Both the position numbers and the translations under genes were made by a program. The notes under the pieces are model-generated. The model did not search any database and was not told the origin of the DNA. It worked only from the letters and a program-made list of their open reading frames with translations. Below are positions 1-10,888 of a stretch of DNA of 64,000 bases, one piece after another. The DNA comes from Anastrepha obliqua (taxonomy: Eukaryota; Arthropoda; Insecta; Diptera; Tephritidae), in contig NC_072895.1 in the NCBI RefSeq assembly GCF_027943255.1, positions 24,588,001 through 24,652,000 of the forward strand, in the 5' to 3' direction. Position 1 is the first letter of the stretch. Each line of letters starts with the position of its first letter.

Positions 1-474
1 TTTCCAAAAAACTTTTTTATTCACTAAAAATGATACACCTTTTTTTTTTAGTGAAAAAGTTAATTAAAACCAGAATACAAAAATTAATTTTACGACTTTT
101 GGACTGCATTTTTATTTTTATTTAAGAAAAATAAAGACTTTCATCACTTAAAGTAATTTTTTGTTTTCTGTTTTGTAAAAAACTAATCAAAACCAAAATT
201 TATGCACTTTTATTCTTATTAAAAAAAAAATAAAGACTTCCATTACTAAAAATTATTTTTTTATTTATTTAGTAAAAAAGTCTATCAGAACCAAAATTGA
301 GAGAAAAGTTCTCCTTTATTTCTTCCTAAGTTTTTTTATTTCGTAGAAAAGTTAAACAAAAATAAAATTTAATGATTAACTTTGCAACTTGTAGACTGCA
401 TTTTTATCTTAATTCAAACCATTTTTTTATTCAGTAAAAAAATTAATAAATGATTAATTACGGGTCACCCTGTA
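1..474. repeat. AT-rich degenerate tandem repeat
   Basis: A diverged motif, roughly GTAAAAAAGTTAATCAAAACC, recurs near 50, 175, 270, 343 and 431, and the shorter string GACTGCATTTTTAT occurs near 103 and 392. Spacing is 70-125 bp. The block ends with a sequence resembling a transposon end (GGGTCACCCTGTA, about 463-475), so it may be the repetitive interior of an old DNA element. No coding content. Confidence 0.4.
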
Positions 475-772
475 TATAATTGGCGCTTACACCCTTTATT
501 GGCTTTATTGGGCGGGTTTCTCCTCCGATTAGTGGCGCACGCCTTAATATTTTCCATCATTTTAAGCCGCTTCCGAACGGCAGATGGACTTTTATGAGCC
601 GCTTTTTCAGAGCACAAATACACCTGGAGGTTTGTCGTTGTCTGCCGAGATGCGACCGCTATAAAAAAAGATTTTTCAATCTACTTCCTATCAATTGGCG
701 TTTCATGTTCGACGTTTCGAACCTGAGCACCAACGAATGGTAGTCACGCACCCACACATTCGGCTACTGCGG
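475..772 (-). repeat. tRNA-derived SINE, copy 1
   Basis: Read on the minus strand this begins with a tRNA-like head (GCAGTAGCCGAATGTGTGGG near 772-750, ACTACCATTCG near 742). It continues with the body 'gcggtcgc..ctcggcagacaa', the segment CTGCCGTTCGGAAGCGGCTT (about 585-565) and the terminal GCGCCAATTATA (475-486). The same arrangement recurs at 21.2, 37.2, 45.9 and 63.0 kb. The head resembles a tRNA A box, as expected for a Pol III SINE. The family is recognised from memory as common in tephritid DNA. Confidence 0.8.
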
Positions 773-2069
773 TTGCTGTCTTCACTATTAAAATCACTAT
801 AAAAACTAAAAAAAGGCATTAATTGCTTTCAAAATTAAAGTTGGAAATTTTTGGTGTAAATACATAAATTAAGAATTTCAAATTAAAAAAACATATTTAA
901 AAATGATTTGCAATTAAAAATAAATTTAAAAGAAAAAGAAGAAAAAAAACTCAAAAAATCCATAAAACTTGACCATGAAAATATTTTTCATTGCGAGTTC
1001 ATTGCTTGTAAATTTAAAATCTAATTATACTTCTGTAGGGTATACATGTGAGTACGCATGTGTGTGTGTGCGCGCTTGTAAGCATGCACTAACACATACC
1101 TATACATGCTGCACACCTATGGTGGTATTCTACATTTATATTTGAATCATTCAGTTGTATTGACAAAAAGAAGAAACCAAAAATCGGAAAGTCTTTACGT
1201 TTGCCTGTATTTGTCATCGCTGCTGCTGTTGCCTTGCCGTTGGCGCGAAATCGCTTGAATGCTATTTTTAACAACGATTGTAGGTGGACATCAGCGTGGC
1301 TATGGCATGTTCTTGGGTTTTCAGTTTATTGTACAACTTTTTTTTCTGCGCTCGAAGCCCCGAAATACAAATTTTATAATCACACCAGAATATAAACACC
1401 AGACGTTACAAACAAATACATTCACAAAAAGTTGGTTCATAAAATCGTGTGGGCTTCCTTTGTTGTTCATCTTTCGATTGTATCTGTCGCACGAATGCGT
1501 GTGCTGCCTTTGTTCGTGCACACAGCTCATGCGGATTGTTGGTACAATTGATACGGATATTTAGATACAGATACGCGCCACATTTATTTATGCTACAAAT
1601 GCGAGTGTTTATTAAATTTTTAAATTTAAATCCTTTGTTGTGTTACAGAAAATATTTCTCAAATACAGCTACGCCCGCAGTGGGTAGGGAAAAATGTGCC
1701 TATGAATAAGTAAATTAAAGGGGGCCGATCTTTTAGTGTAGTATTAGATTTGAAACTTCCTCGAAAATCAGCAATATTGGCTCGTCAAAAATGCTTAGCA
1801 AAAAAAAAAGATTTTTAGGAAATAAATTTCATTTCGAATTTTGCTTTTAAGAGTGGCAAAAATGCATTTAAAGTAGCTTTTATTTGTCACTTACAAACGT
1901 TTGCTAGGCGGAGTTGAAATCGCTTTTAGCGGCAGTTGGAAGAATGACCAGTTAATATGAGATGGCTACAGAGTTACTATCCTTTTAGTGGTTATATTGA
2001 GAGTCTGGTATCGAAAAAATATTTACCTGAGCTTAATTCAAGAAGCAATGAACTTTGTTGTGGAAAACA
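773..2069. other. Gene-free intronic stretch
   Basis: AT-rich sequence with short simple repeats (a GT run near 1050-1075). Open frames here are short and lack recognisable motifs. I see no gene or clear mobile element. Confidence 0.5.
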
Positions 2070-2700
2070 GGTGGTGAGGCAGATCTGTATGTATCTGCAG
2101 CGACAGCAAAGCTGTGCTCATGGCTTTAGACAGCCCCCCAACCACTTCAAGGGTAGTTGAGTCCTGTAAATCCAATCAATGAGGCCAATTTACTTGGCCC
2201 GGAGCCCGTTCTGCCTCTCCCTTCTACAACAATCAAAGCCACGGTTAATAAACGGGTTACTCTAACCCACAAGGGAGTTTGGCAGGCTGTGACAGGCTGC
2301 AGATGGACAAAACTGGGGTTACCTGTCATGTCCGATCGACTGTCGCAGTTCCTCCTGTCACTAAGCAGAGGGTACTGTAGTCAGCTGGTTGGACTGATGA
2401 CGGCCACTTTCTAGGGGCGAGCGAAGAACATGGAAAAGTCGGGCATATCACAGATGGTGCACTCTGTCCAGCATGTGGAGAGAAGAGGCGCGATGAGATG
2501 GCGCACCACTTTCACTGATGTGTTAAGAACCGACCACCTTGGCTCCTTGGCACCACAAGATCTATTCAGATTTCTTCGGAGGTCAAGTAGATTTCAAGAA
2601 AATTCCCAAACACTATTAAGTCCCAAGTGTAGTACGATGGACTTAATAGTGTCTGAGTGCAGTACTTGCTAGTCTGTCCTAACAAAAAGAAAGAGCTTAA
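2070..2700 (+). mobile_element. LINE 3' fragment, RNase H type (family A, copy 1)
   Basis: A broken frame reads CSDSKAVLMALDSP (about 2092), the RNase H strand carrying the second catalytic acid. It then reads MSDRLSQFLLSLSR..LVGLMT (2328-2402), a post-RNase H segment. Frameshifts and stops are frequent. The 3' end (2560-2690) matches copies at 35.8 kb (plus) and 26.65 kb (minus), including a short string about 'agtgcagtacttgctag'. Such elements encode an endonuclease-reverse transcriptase with a C-terminal RNase H; only the tail survives. Confidence 0.7.
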
Positions 2701-2799
2701 TAAAACTTCCAGAGTCTCCGTGAAAGTCTATTAAAAGCCAGTGCTAAGCAATCAGATAACCATCTCTGTTTGAGGCTATGTGGACTACCAGACGACGTT

Positions 2800-3060
2800 C
2801 AAAAATGAGCCCATACGATTTGTTACGACATACCAAGTCAGCCATTTCTTACAGACCCGCAGAGAAATTGTGGGTATTCATCGAGGCTATTGAACGAATG
2901 ATAGAAAAAGTAGTTTCTAATAACGGTCGCCCTGGGGCAGGCAATGGCAAACTTCTGAGTTTATTTCTGTCAGGAAAAAGCTGCTCATAAAAAATCATTT
3001 GCTGTTGGGAGACAGCATAAAAAACAACTGTAGGCCCCACATATGTACAACGACGAAAAG
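2800..3060 (+). repeat. tRNA-derived SINE, variant subfamily, copy 2
   Basis: The 3' body matches the SINE family ('taataacggtcgcc', 'ggcaggcaatggcaaac', about 2917-2952). Upstream, 2833-2905 carries the string ACCAAGTCAGCCATTTCTTA and 'acagacccgcagag', which copy 3 at 21.4 kb shares but other copies lack. This marks a subfamily with a different central module. The tail beyond 3000 is degraded. Confidence 0.65.
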
Positions 3061-3396
3061 TCAAAGGATGCTCATTATGAAATTTACAGGGATTACTGAG
3101 CAGCGTCTAATCTATTATAATGAAAAAAATATATAATTATAAAAGGGGATAATTTTCACAAGTTACCAAAAAATTTTGTTTTACCAAAAATGTTTCAAAA
3201 TCCATTTTTCATACTTGAAGCTCTAGTTGGAACCTCCAAACTGAAATATATCACTCTAGCGAGGCGCTTCGACTTATGAAAGACATATATTAAAATCGTT
3301 TTTTATCTGACGATTCTGACCATCAATGAAGTTTTAGAAACGAAAGTTTTAAACGATCCAGCGCATTGACTGCAATGTTTTTTACTATAATTCGAT

Positions 3397-5068
3397 ATGG
3401 CATCGTCAAGACCAGTTTGTGTAAATGATCTAAATCAATTTTGTCTCATTTGCGGGGAGTATATGTTTAAAGAATGCCGATTAAAAGTGACGCCACTCGT
3501 AATTGAGGCTTACAAAAATTACTTTGGTCACCCGATGGCAATGAAAAATAAACCTTGCATTCCTCAAAAGGCATGCAAAAGATACCTTGAGTGCCTACGT
3601 TTGTGGGCAAAGAAGAAAAAAAATAAATAAATTTAGGTACGAAACTGCTATGGTCTGGAAGGAACCCGTGAACCATCACGACGACTGTTATTTTTGTTTG
3701 GTTAACATAACTGGCATTAACCGGAAAAATCGAGCAAAATGGAAATATCCTTGCATACGTTCGGCATGTGGACGTGTTTTAAGCCCTAAGATATCATCTG
3801 AACCTCAAACTGATCCATCACAGGAGAAGCCTATGCATTTAGAGGCGAATACTGACTGTAGGGATAGTGACTTTGAATGTGACCTGGAAACGTTAAAGCC
3901 ATTCAACTACGATGATTTAAATGAGCTTATCAGAGATTTGGGTCTATCAAAGTCTGCTGCTGAACTTTTGGCTTCTAGGCTAAAAGAAAGAAATGTATTA
4001 ACAAAGGAAACTAAATTTTGTTTTTACCGCATAAGAGGATAAAATCTTCTGAAATATTTTGCTGAAGAAGATGACTTTGTATTTTGCAGAGATATACCCG
4101 GTTTAATGGCTACAACGAGATTACAAAATTACGTTTCTAATGAGTGGCGTTTATTCATAGACACATTAAATGGAGTCTAAAATGCGTTCTCTTGCACTGT
4201 TGGAATAAATTTGTGTCGTGGCCTATTGCACATTCTACTAAAAAAATAAAGAAGAATATACAACTGTTGCCCTGGTTTTAGATAAAATTAAATATGTGGA
4301 ACACAAACTTCCTTCTACGACAACAAAGTGGTTACACAAAGTCTCCCTGTTTTCTTTGTTTGTGGTACAGTAGAGCTAAAACACAGCATTGGATTAAAAA
4401 AGATTGGCATACTCGGGAGGCGCTAGTTCCCGGTCAACAGAACGTGATAAACCCACCTCTAGTATCAAGGGATCATATAATTTTAACCCCCTTACACAGA
4501 AATCTAAAGTCTTGACAAAAACGGAAATCTTTTTTTTCATTTTCTATCAAAACAGTTTCCAAAACTAAGTGCAGAAAAGATAAAAGTGGGAATTTTTGAT
4601 GGTACACAGATAAGATCTTTAAAAAAAGACTAAAATTTTGCGGAAATTATGACACTGATCGAGAAAAACGCATTGAATGAGTTTGTTTGGCTTGTACAAC
4701 ATTTTTTGGGGAATAAAAAAAGTTCTGATTATTCCCAACATGTCGAAAAACTATTGAGTCACTTTCATGGTATTGGATGTATTGAATGAGCATCAAGTTA
4801 CACTTTTTTCATAACCACCTTGAACACATTCTTCATAACCTTGGCGACCTAAGTGAAGAACAAAGAGAGTGGTTCCACTAGGACCTTCGTACGATGAAGG
4901 AACGCTATCAAGGCTCCTGGAACGCACACTTGATGGCTGACTATTGTTGGAGCATTCACAACAGCTCTCTACCTTCAGCTTCAGAAAGAAATTCAAGCAA
5001 AAGAAAGTTTTTTTCAGTTTCATGTGCTGATACTGAAATTTTAGTTACAGATTTGAAATCCTTATAAA
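3397..5068 (+). pseudogene. Degenerate gene-like repeat, unnamed arthropod family (X)
   Basis: Consecutive segments in different frames read as one ancestral protein of roughly 500-550 residues. 3397-3627 holds FCLICGEYMF and a second Cys cluster (ACKRYLECLRLW); this suggests an N-terminal zinc-binding domain, with Tyr where a second CxxC cysteine would be expected. After a frameshift near the A-run at 3613-3626, 3640-4040 holds NHHDDCYFC and the acidic FNYDDLNELIRDLGLSKSAA segment. 4060-4180 holds NEWRLFID, 4320-4510 holds GYTKSPCFLCLWYSRA, and 4790-4960 holds LGDLSEEQ, KERYQGSW and LMADYCW. Several stops and frameshifts make it inactive. From memory this block order matches a multicopy 'uncharacterized protein' family in aphids and other arthropods. 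Its biochemical role is unknown to me; a mobile-element origin is inference from its copy-number behaviour. Confidence 0.6.
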
Positions 5069-5089
5069 AAATTGGACTAAGATCATGTG

Positions 5090-6118
5090 CCATAACCCAA
5101 TCATCAGATCTCGAACAGATCTCTCTATCCGCAAACTAGAGTTTGAGGGTCGTGTCAGGGCATTTTTGCCAAATAGGCAGGATTGGATCGAGGGGAAAAC
5201 CTGCACCGAAGCTTGCAGCTCTGTCTTCACTGACGGTTGAGAGATGGAATCGGGAGTCGGAGCGTGGTTTTCTGTAAATCAGCCAATTTATCTATCTCCT
5301 TTAAACTGCCAAACACTGCTAGTGTTTTTCAAGCAGAAGTCTTTGCGATCTTGCAGACATGCAAAATGCTTAGGGAACGAGGGAGCGAGGGAGATATTAA
5401 CATTTTCTCCGATAGTCAAGCCGCGATTAAGACTCTGACGACACCATGGTGCAGAACGAAATTAGTAAACTCCTGTAAGGAGGAGTTCAAATATCTTGGG
5501 TATGCAGGTAACATTACTCTGCTCTTTGTTCCAGGAACATAGAGGGAAATGAAATTGCTGATGAGCTTGCCAGGAAGGGGACTGAATTGGCCTCAGAGAC
5601 CTCCTACCCGGTCATCGGCATCCCCTTGACAGTTGTTAAAGGGGAACTGCACAAATTATTTCTCAAGAAAGCGCAGAAAAGATGGAGCTCCATTTCTTCA
5701 TGTGGTATTTCGAAAACCCTTTGACCTCAATACGATATACGAAGGACTCAGAAAGTTCTTTGGACTCCTCTCCATTCAATTTCCAAACTCGATCGGCACA
5801 CACGCGGACAAGCTAGGGTTACCATTTAACACCCATTGCAGAAGCTGTGGGGACTTTTCAGAGATGGAGAGTGTTGAGCACTTTCTCTGTAAATGTCCGG
5901 GTTTGGCTTCTAGACGACTAAGGTCCCTGGGAGCTCCTTTCTTCGACAGCCTGGGGCCGGGCGCCAACCTAAATCCAATCAATCTTCTCCATTATATCAA
6001 CAGCTCTGGCAGGCTGTAGATATTCACCTGTTGGAGGTCTCATAATGGTATCAGAATGGCGCTTTAGTGCTACTGCCAGGTGCACTTCAACCATTTTACC
6101 TACCTACCTACCTACCTA
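5090..6118 (+). mobile_element. LINE 3' part: RNase H and C-terminal zinc knuckle (family B, copy 1)
   Basis: Segments read VFTDG followed by a stop (5223-5240), SFKLPNTASVFQAEVFA (about 5300-5350) and INIFSDSQAAIKTL (5398-5440), the RNase H D-E-D positions. These are followed by VPGT near the LWVPGH motif (5530). 5720-6019 ends in a zinc knuckle (CRSCGDF..VEHFLCKCP) and a stop at 6017-6019. The 3' UTR closes with (CTAC)n at about 6096-6118. A minus-strand copy at 23.44-23.93 kb has the same 3' end and tail, which defines the true terminus. Stops and a frameshift inactivate it. Confidence 0.8.
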
Positions 6119-7207
6119 TGCTTTACAAAGTTGAAAAGCGGAAAAATTATTATCCGACGAGAAAGATGGCTAAATGAAAATTTCTATAAATATTTGCCAT
6201 TCATTCTTTTTTAAGTACCTCGAACTGGTGCACTCTTCATGAGCTACCATATCTAAGTGGATTCTACAACTCATGAGAAAGCACCTACAATTATGTAGGG
6301 AGTGTCGCTTAACAAAAAATAAGTGAACTCGTGGAATAACATTTACATATAAATCACCTCACCAGTAATTCTACAAATCCCAAAGATTAAAAATTACAAA
6401 ACTACTTTTCAAATTTCAAAATTTTGTTTTAAAAGCGAGCTCACGACGTTGGGTAATAGGAACCAAAAACAAAACAAAAAAACATCTGCTGAGAAGGCGC
6501 CTGTTGTTATGGTACATTTTCTCTGTGATGTGATTTTCGGTGATGATGCACCTTCAGCTACCGCCACCAACATCATTACCTGGCTGGCGACAAGCCCAGC
6601 CGTTTGATGCTGCATTTGAGCAACTTTTCTGTACGCGGCCACAGGCGAAACACAAAATTTTCTCATAGCTCTTTGCGGCTAAGCAAATCCATTACGAATA
6701 CGATAATGCGCACACGCGTGTGTTTGTATGTAAATTTGTTTAGCTATAAATGTGTGCTTGTTAAATTTACTTTTCTAATTTTATGTGCATTCGGTTGGTT
6801 CGCATGTGGTTGCGGTTTTTTGTTGCCCAAAACTATTGGCCTCCCGTGGGGCGGGCATGTTGTCGTCGACAAAACATACGAGCCATATGAACTTGTCTAA
6901 TCTGTTGTGTTCGCAAGTCTGCTATAAAAATAGCGTGTAAAATTGCATTTCCTAGTTATCCCATTCCTTTTGTACTTGTCTAGCGGTGGCACGAAAAAGT
7001 TAAGAAAGTTGTTTAAAAAACAAAAATAATGCAATGAAATTACATCATACAACTTTAGAAGATTTTTATGCTTGCCGCAGAAGCGCGGCGATTTTTAAAT
7101 TAGGAGCGATTGGATTTTTTAAATACTGATTTAGTTGGGACAAATGATGCGGTGAAAGAATAACTAAATATAAAGTAAATATTGCATTAAATATTTCACA
7201 AAGCGCA
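6119..7207. other. Gene-free intronic stretch
   Basis: AT-rich, no convincing coding block and no repeat shared with the rest of the window that I could see. Confidence 0.45.
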
Positions 7208-7375
7208 TGGTATATACCTATGAAACCGGAATTTTATAAAACTCTATTTATTTACGTTTATTAACAAAAAATGGTTAGAAATTTAATCTTCAAAATAATA
7301 GCCATCGCTAGCGACACATTGCTCCCATCTCTCAGGCAATTTGTGGATGCCGCACACTGGGGATTTAGCGGGAGA
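7208..7375 (-). mobile_element. Mariner 3' terminal fragment
   Basis: Minus-strand translation of 7355-7285 reads CGIHKLPERWEQCVASDGYY followed by FED and a stop, the typical C-terminus of a mariner transposase. The outer end is GGTATATACCTATGAAA (7209-7225). The same 17 bases occur inverted at the far end of the mariner fragment ending at 10789, so both are ends of one family. They may be the two halves of one element split by later insertions, but the right-hand fragment also keeps its own decayed C-terminus, which argues for two copies. Confidence 0.7.
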
Positions 7376-7826
7376 AAGTCAAATTTGCAACATACCACCT
7401 ACGCAATGTTTAATGGTATTTCTAAATTCCAGAATAGAACCAACAATAAAATCAAAAAGAATTACTAAACTCCGACTTACAGTTTTTTTTATAGATATGT
7501 CAAAAGTATAATTTTTTTATAGTATTGAACTGACTAAGAAAAAACTTCAAAGCCCTAGGTGGTTTTTTTTCCTTTTGCTTGAGCCGACTTCCAATTTTTT
7601 ATTTTTCATTTAGGGTACGATATTTTTATATATTTTAGCCGGAAGAACAAAGGCTGTAAAGCCTTTAATTATCTATTTATAATTAATTTTACGAAAAAAA
7701 AAAATCATATTCCTTCATATTCTTGGATCTGCAAGTTGAGCTAAATTTACCTACGGTCAGAAACTAGTATCAACGTGTTGCTTAATAGCGTCCCTTTCAG
7801 TTTTAATCAATTGCAGGTGCCACCAG
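7376..7826. other. Gene-free stretch before ORF Y
   Basis: AT-rich with poly-T runs. Near 7794-7816 a pyrimidine tract followed by 'aattgcag' resembles a splice acceptor just ahead of the open frame starting at 7827. A 10-bp unit GTGCCACCAG repeats two to three times at about 7817-7843. Confidence 0.35.
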
Positions 7827-8360
7827 GTGCCACCAGGCGCCACTGATTATTTTTTGGCAATGATAAAAACATATTCCGGAAACACGTCACGAAGATTCTT
7901 TGCCAATCCAACCTTAGTTTCTGAAATAACAGGTTTGAACGAAGATTTAATTAAAAGATTTGCTGTTATTCTTGAAGCCATAACCATACGTGAGCCAGTG
8001 ATCCCAACAAAATTTGGAGATTTTTGTATGGAGACAGCAAAAAAGTTTGTTACTTTGTATGAGTGGTACAATATGCCAACTACTCTCCATAAAATTCTCA
8101 TACACGGTAAGGATATAATGGAAAAGTGTATTTTCCCTGTGGGTATATTGTCTGAAGAGGCTCAGGAATGTCGAAACAAAGACTACAAAAAGTATAGACT
8201 CAGACACTCCAGAAAATGCAGCAGAATTGCCACGAATCAAGACATCATGCACCGAATGATGGTGACATCAGACCCGTTGATATCACATTTGAGACCTTCT
8301 TTCAATAAGAAAAAGCACAGTGATTTAAGCAAGGAAGTAATTGCGCTTTTACAAGAATAA
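7827..8360 (+). CDS. Open frame of unnamed repeat family Y (177 aa, last-exon-like)
   Basis: An uninterrupted frame of 177 codons with sustained protein-like composition. Its C-terminal third reads HKILIHGKDIMEKCIFPVGI, LSEEAQECRNKDYKKYRLRH and then SRKCSRIATNQDIMHRMMV and SDPLISHLRP. From memory this LSEEAQE..NKDY..R..H.RK..R..TN pattern recurs in 'uncharacterized' multicopy proteins of insects and cnidarians. I cannot assign a function and see no catalytic signature. The Met at 7827 may not be the true start: an acceptor-like TTGCAG lies just upstream, so this could be a terminal exon of a longer gene or mobile-element ORF. AATAAA follows at about 8431. A mariner sits 167 bp downstream. Absence of stops is notable among so much decay and suggests a younger insertion. 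Confidence 0.5.
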   Translation: MPPGATDYFLAMIKTYSGNTSRRFFANPTLVSEITGLNEDLIKRFAVILEAITIREPVIPTKFGDFCMETAKKFVTLYEWYNMPTTLHKILIHGKDIMEKCIFPVGILSEEAQECRNKDYKKYRLRHSRKCSRIATNQDIMHRMMVTSDPLISHLRPSFNKKKHSDLSKEVIALLQE

Positions 8361-8527
8361 AATTTGCAAAAAAATATGTTTTATATGAATATGTAATGTG
8401 TATAATTTGTGTATGTATGACATCATTAAAAATAAATATTTGTTCATTATTTATTCACTTGTCGGCAGTCCATATAAAAATTTTCATATTTTTACAAATA
8501 ACGCAGTAGTATATATTTATATATATA

Positions 8528-9812
8528 TTAGGAGGTGGAATTAGTTTTAAAGGTGACACACAGATGGTGCTAATTATCACTTTATCGCGTTGGCAATACT
8601 GAATATATATTCATGACAAAGCCTCATCCCTAGGCTTTGTTTATCAGTATCTGTCATTTCGCTGAAGTATAAACAACGCAGTGTTTTCGTACTCCGAGTA
8701 TGTCAACTTTCGTGCCGTCGAAACGCAATTTGCGGGAAGCTTTGCTTTTCTGCTTCAATTTGAAAAAAAAAATACAGCCCAAGCCCGTGAATTGCTGCAG
8801 GAGGCCTACCCAGACCATTTCCGTCGATTTCAACATGTGAGTACTGGTTTCGACGATTCAAAAGTGGTGATTTTCACACCGAAGACAAGGAGCGTCTTGA
8901 CCAGCCCAAAAAGTTCGAGGACGCGGAATTGGGGGAATTGGTAAACGAGGACGTGCCAAACCCAAGAAGAGCTTGCTGAATCATTGGGCGTTGATAAATC
9001 AACCGTTTGCAAGCGTCTAAAAACGATGGGAATGATCCAAAAGCAAGGACATTGGGTCCCGTACGAGTTGAAGCTGCGCGACGTCGAACGGCGATTTTTT
9101 ACGTGCGAATTGCTGATCGAGCGACAAAATCGGAAGGGTTTTTTGCATCGGGTGGTGACTGGCGACGAAAAATGGATCTACTACGATAACCCAAAACGCA
9201 AAAAATCATGGGGTTTGCCCGGCCACGCATCAACGTCGACGGCCAAGCAGAATATTCACGGCAAGAAAATCATGCTCTGCATTTGGTGGAATCAGGTCGG
9301 CGTCGTATATTTTGAGCTGCTCCAACCGGGCGAAACAATCACGGGGGATCGTTACCGACTGCAATTGATGCGTTTAAGCCGGGCATTGAAAGAAAAACGG
9401 CCGGAAACGGTAAAAAGGCACGACAAGGTTATTTTGCAACATGGCAACGCTCGGCCGCATGTTGCTCAACCTGTTAAAAAATACCTTGGAACGCTTGGCT
9501 GGGAAATGTTACCCCACCCGCCGTATAGTCCAGACATAGCTCCCTCCGATTATCATTTGTTCCGGCATATGAGTCTCGATTTGGTGGACCAGCGGTTCTC
9601 CTCGTACGAGGCTACCAAAATATGGGTTGAGTCATGGATAGCCAAGCAGCGGCCAGAATTTTGGAGAAACGGCATCCGGAAATTGCCCGAAAGATGGGCG
9701 AAAGTTGTAGCTAGCGATGGCCAATACTTCGAATAAAATATTGTGTACCGTTTTTTCACAATAAAGCCCCAAATCTTCGAAAAAAACCTTTAAAACTAAT
9801 TCAACCTCCCAA
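8528..9812 (+). mobile_element. Full-length mariner element, 1285 bp, inactive
   Basis: Terminal inverted repeats of 27 bp match at 25 positions (left begins TTAGGAGGTGGAATTAGTTT; the right end at 9812 reads TTGGGAGGTTGAATTAGTTT on the minus strand). TA dinucleotides flank both ends (8526-8527 and 9813-9814), as mariner target duplications do. The length is usual for mariner (about 1.3 kb). It lies between the downstream end of open frame Y and an older mariner fragment. Confidence 0.93.
8700..9736 (+). pseudogene. Mariner transposase pseudogene (D,D34D type)
   Basis: The frame opens MSTFVPSKRNLREALLFCFN at 8700 and shifts at a ten-A run (8763-8772). It continues ARELLQEAY, then shifts twice more around 8838 and 8955 (YWFRRFKSGDF..KKFEDAEL, then CQTQEELAESLGVDKSTVCK). 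From 8984 a 250-residue frame runs to the stop at 9734-9736. Catalytic region: TGDEKWIYYDN carries the first Asp and SPDIAPSDYHLF the third, with 34 residues between positions two and three. The second position reads LQHGNARPH: codon GGC at 9443-9445 where the family has Asp, a one-base change that abolishes catalysis. The C-terminus (KLPERWAKVVASDGQYFE) is complete. The copy is dead through both frameshifts and the missing Asp. Confidence 0.92.
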
Positions 9813-9999
9813 TAATATATGGAAAAAACATTGATTTTCAACATTTTTTTAAAACAGTTTTTAAACATTGTTTTAAATCATGTTCTTTCCATATATTTTT
9901 AAAAATAAAATTTATGAATTTTAAAAAACATTGTTTTTTTAAATTAAAAAAAAATAGTTTTTAAACATGTTCTTTTCATGCACAAATATATACAACTTC

Positions 10000-10789
10000 G
10001 TTAGTAGTAAAAATGTAAATATTTTTTGGGATGTATACTTTTTTCCGCATCTCTGTACAAAAATCCCCAGTGTGTGCCGCGCCAAAAAAATTGGCCGTCT
10101 TTGGCCGCAAACCAATCGAGCCATTTTTTGACTTCTTCGTGAGAATTGAAGCGCTGCTCGGAAAGTTCGTGGCCCATCGATACAAACAAATGATAATCGG
10201 AAGGCGCCAAGTCTGGTGAGTAAGACTTGCACCAGCGGTTCCCAATCGTAAGTCTCCACCATTGTACATTGTCATCAAGAAAAATTACTTCGTGACGCCG
10301 CTCGGAATATTCTGGGCGTTTTCAGTGTAGAGCGCTGTTCAAATCGGCCAATTGTCGTTGGTAGTGTGCACCGTCAACTATTTTACCTGGTTTTAAGAGC
10401 TCGTACCAAATCATACCACGCTGATCCCAGAAAGCACACAGCATTGCCTTGCGGCCGAAGCGATTTGGTTTGGCAGTTGTTTTTGGCTTGTGGCTCGTTT
10501 AGGCTTTGGATTGGAGAAATACACCCATTTTTTATCACCCGTAACGGTTCGATGCAAAAAATACTTCCTTTTGAACCGGGAGAGCAGCATTTCTCAAGTT
10601 TGAAGGCACGAAATTCGACATTTTTAAGAGCGACAAAAATGCATTGTTGTATGAAATGTAACAAACAATGAACTGAATATTGTTTACAGCTGACAGACGA
10701 AAACAACAAGACATTTGGGAAGGTTTAAAAATACTCCCAGCGACATCTATGGACTAGTAGCTGAAAATCTCATTTCATAGGTATATACC
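10000..10789 (-). mobile_element. Internally deleted mariner, second family
   Basis: Reading the minus strand from 10789: end GGTATATACCTATGAAA, start MSNFVPSNLRNAAL near 10600, then an abrupt join to FLHRTVTGDKKWVYFSNPK (about 10560-10510). This skips the N-terminal DNA-binding region. Further segments are WYELLKPGKIVD (10390), the second motif as IFLDDN (10285) and SPDLAPSDYHLF (10215-10185). The tail EQRFNSHEEVKKWLDWFAAK runs to about 10100, and the C-terminus is decayed. Frameshifts and an internal stop are present. Confidence 0.8.
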
Positions 10790-10888
10790 TGTATTTATTT
10801 ATTAAGCCACTGAATATAATAGATTTTTACAGGTAAGTAAGTAGTCATATTTAAAGTTAATAGGCAATAAAAAAACGAAAATACAACT

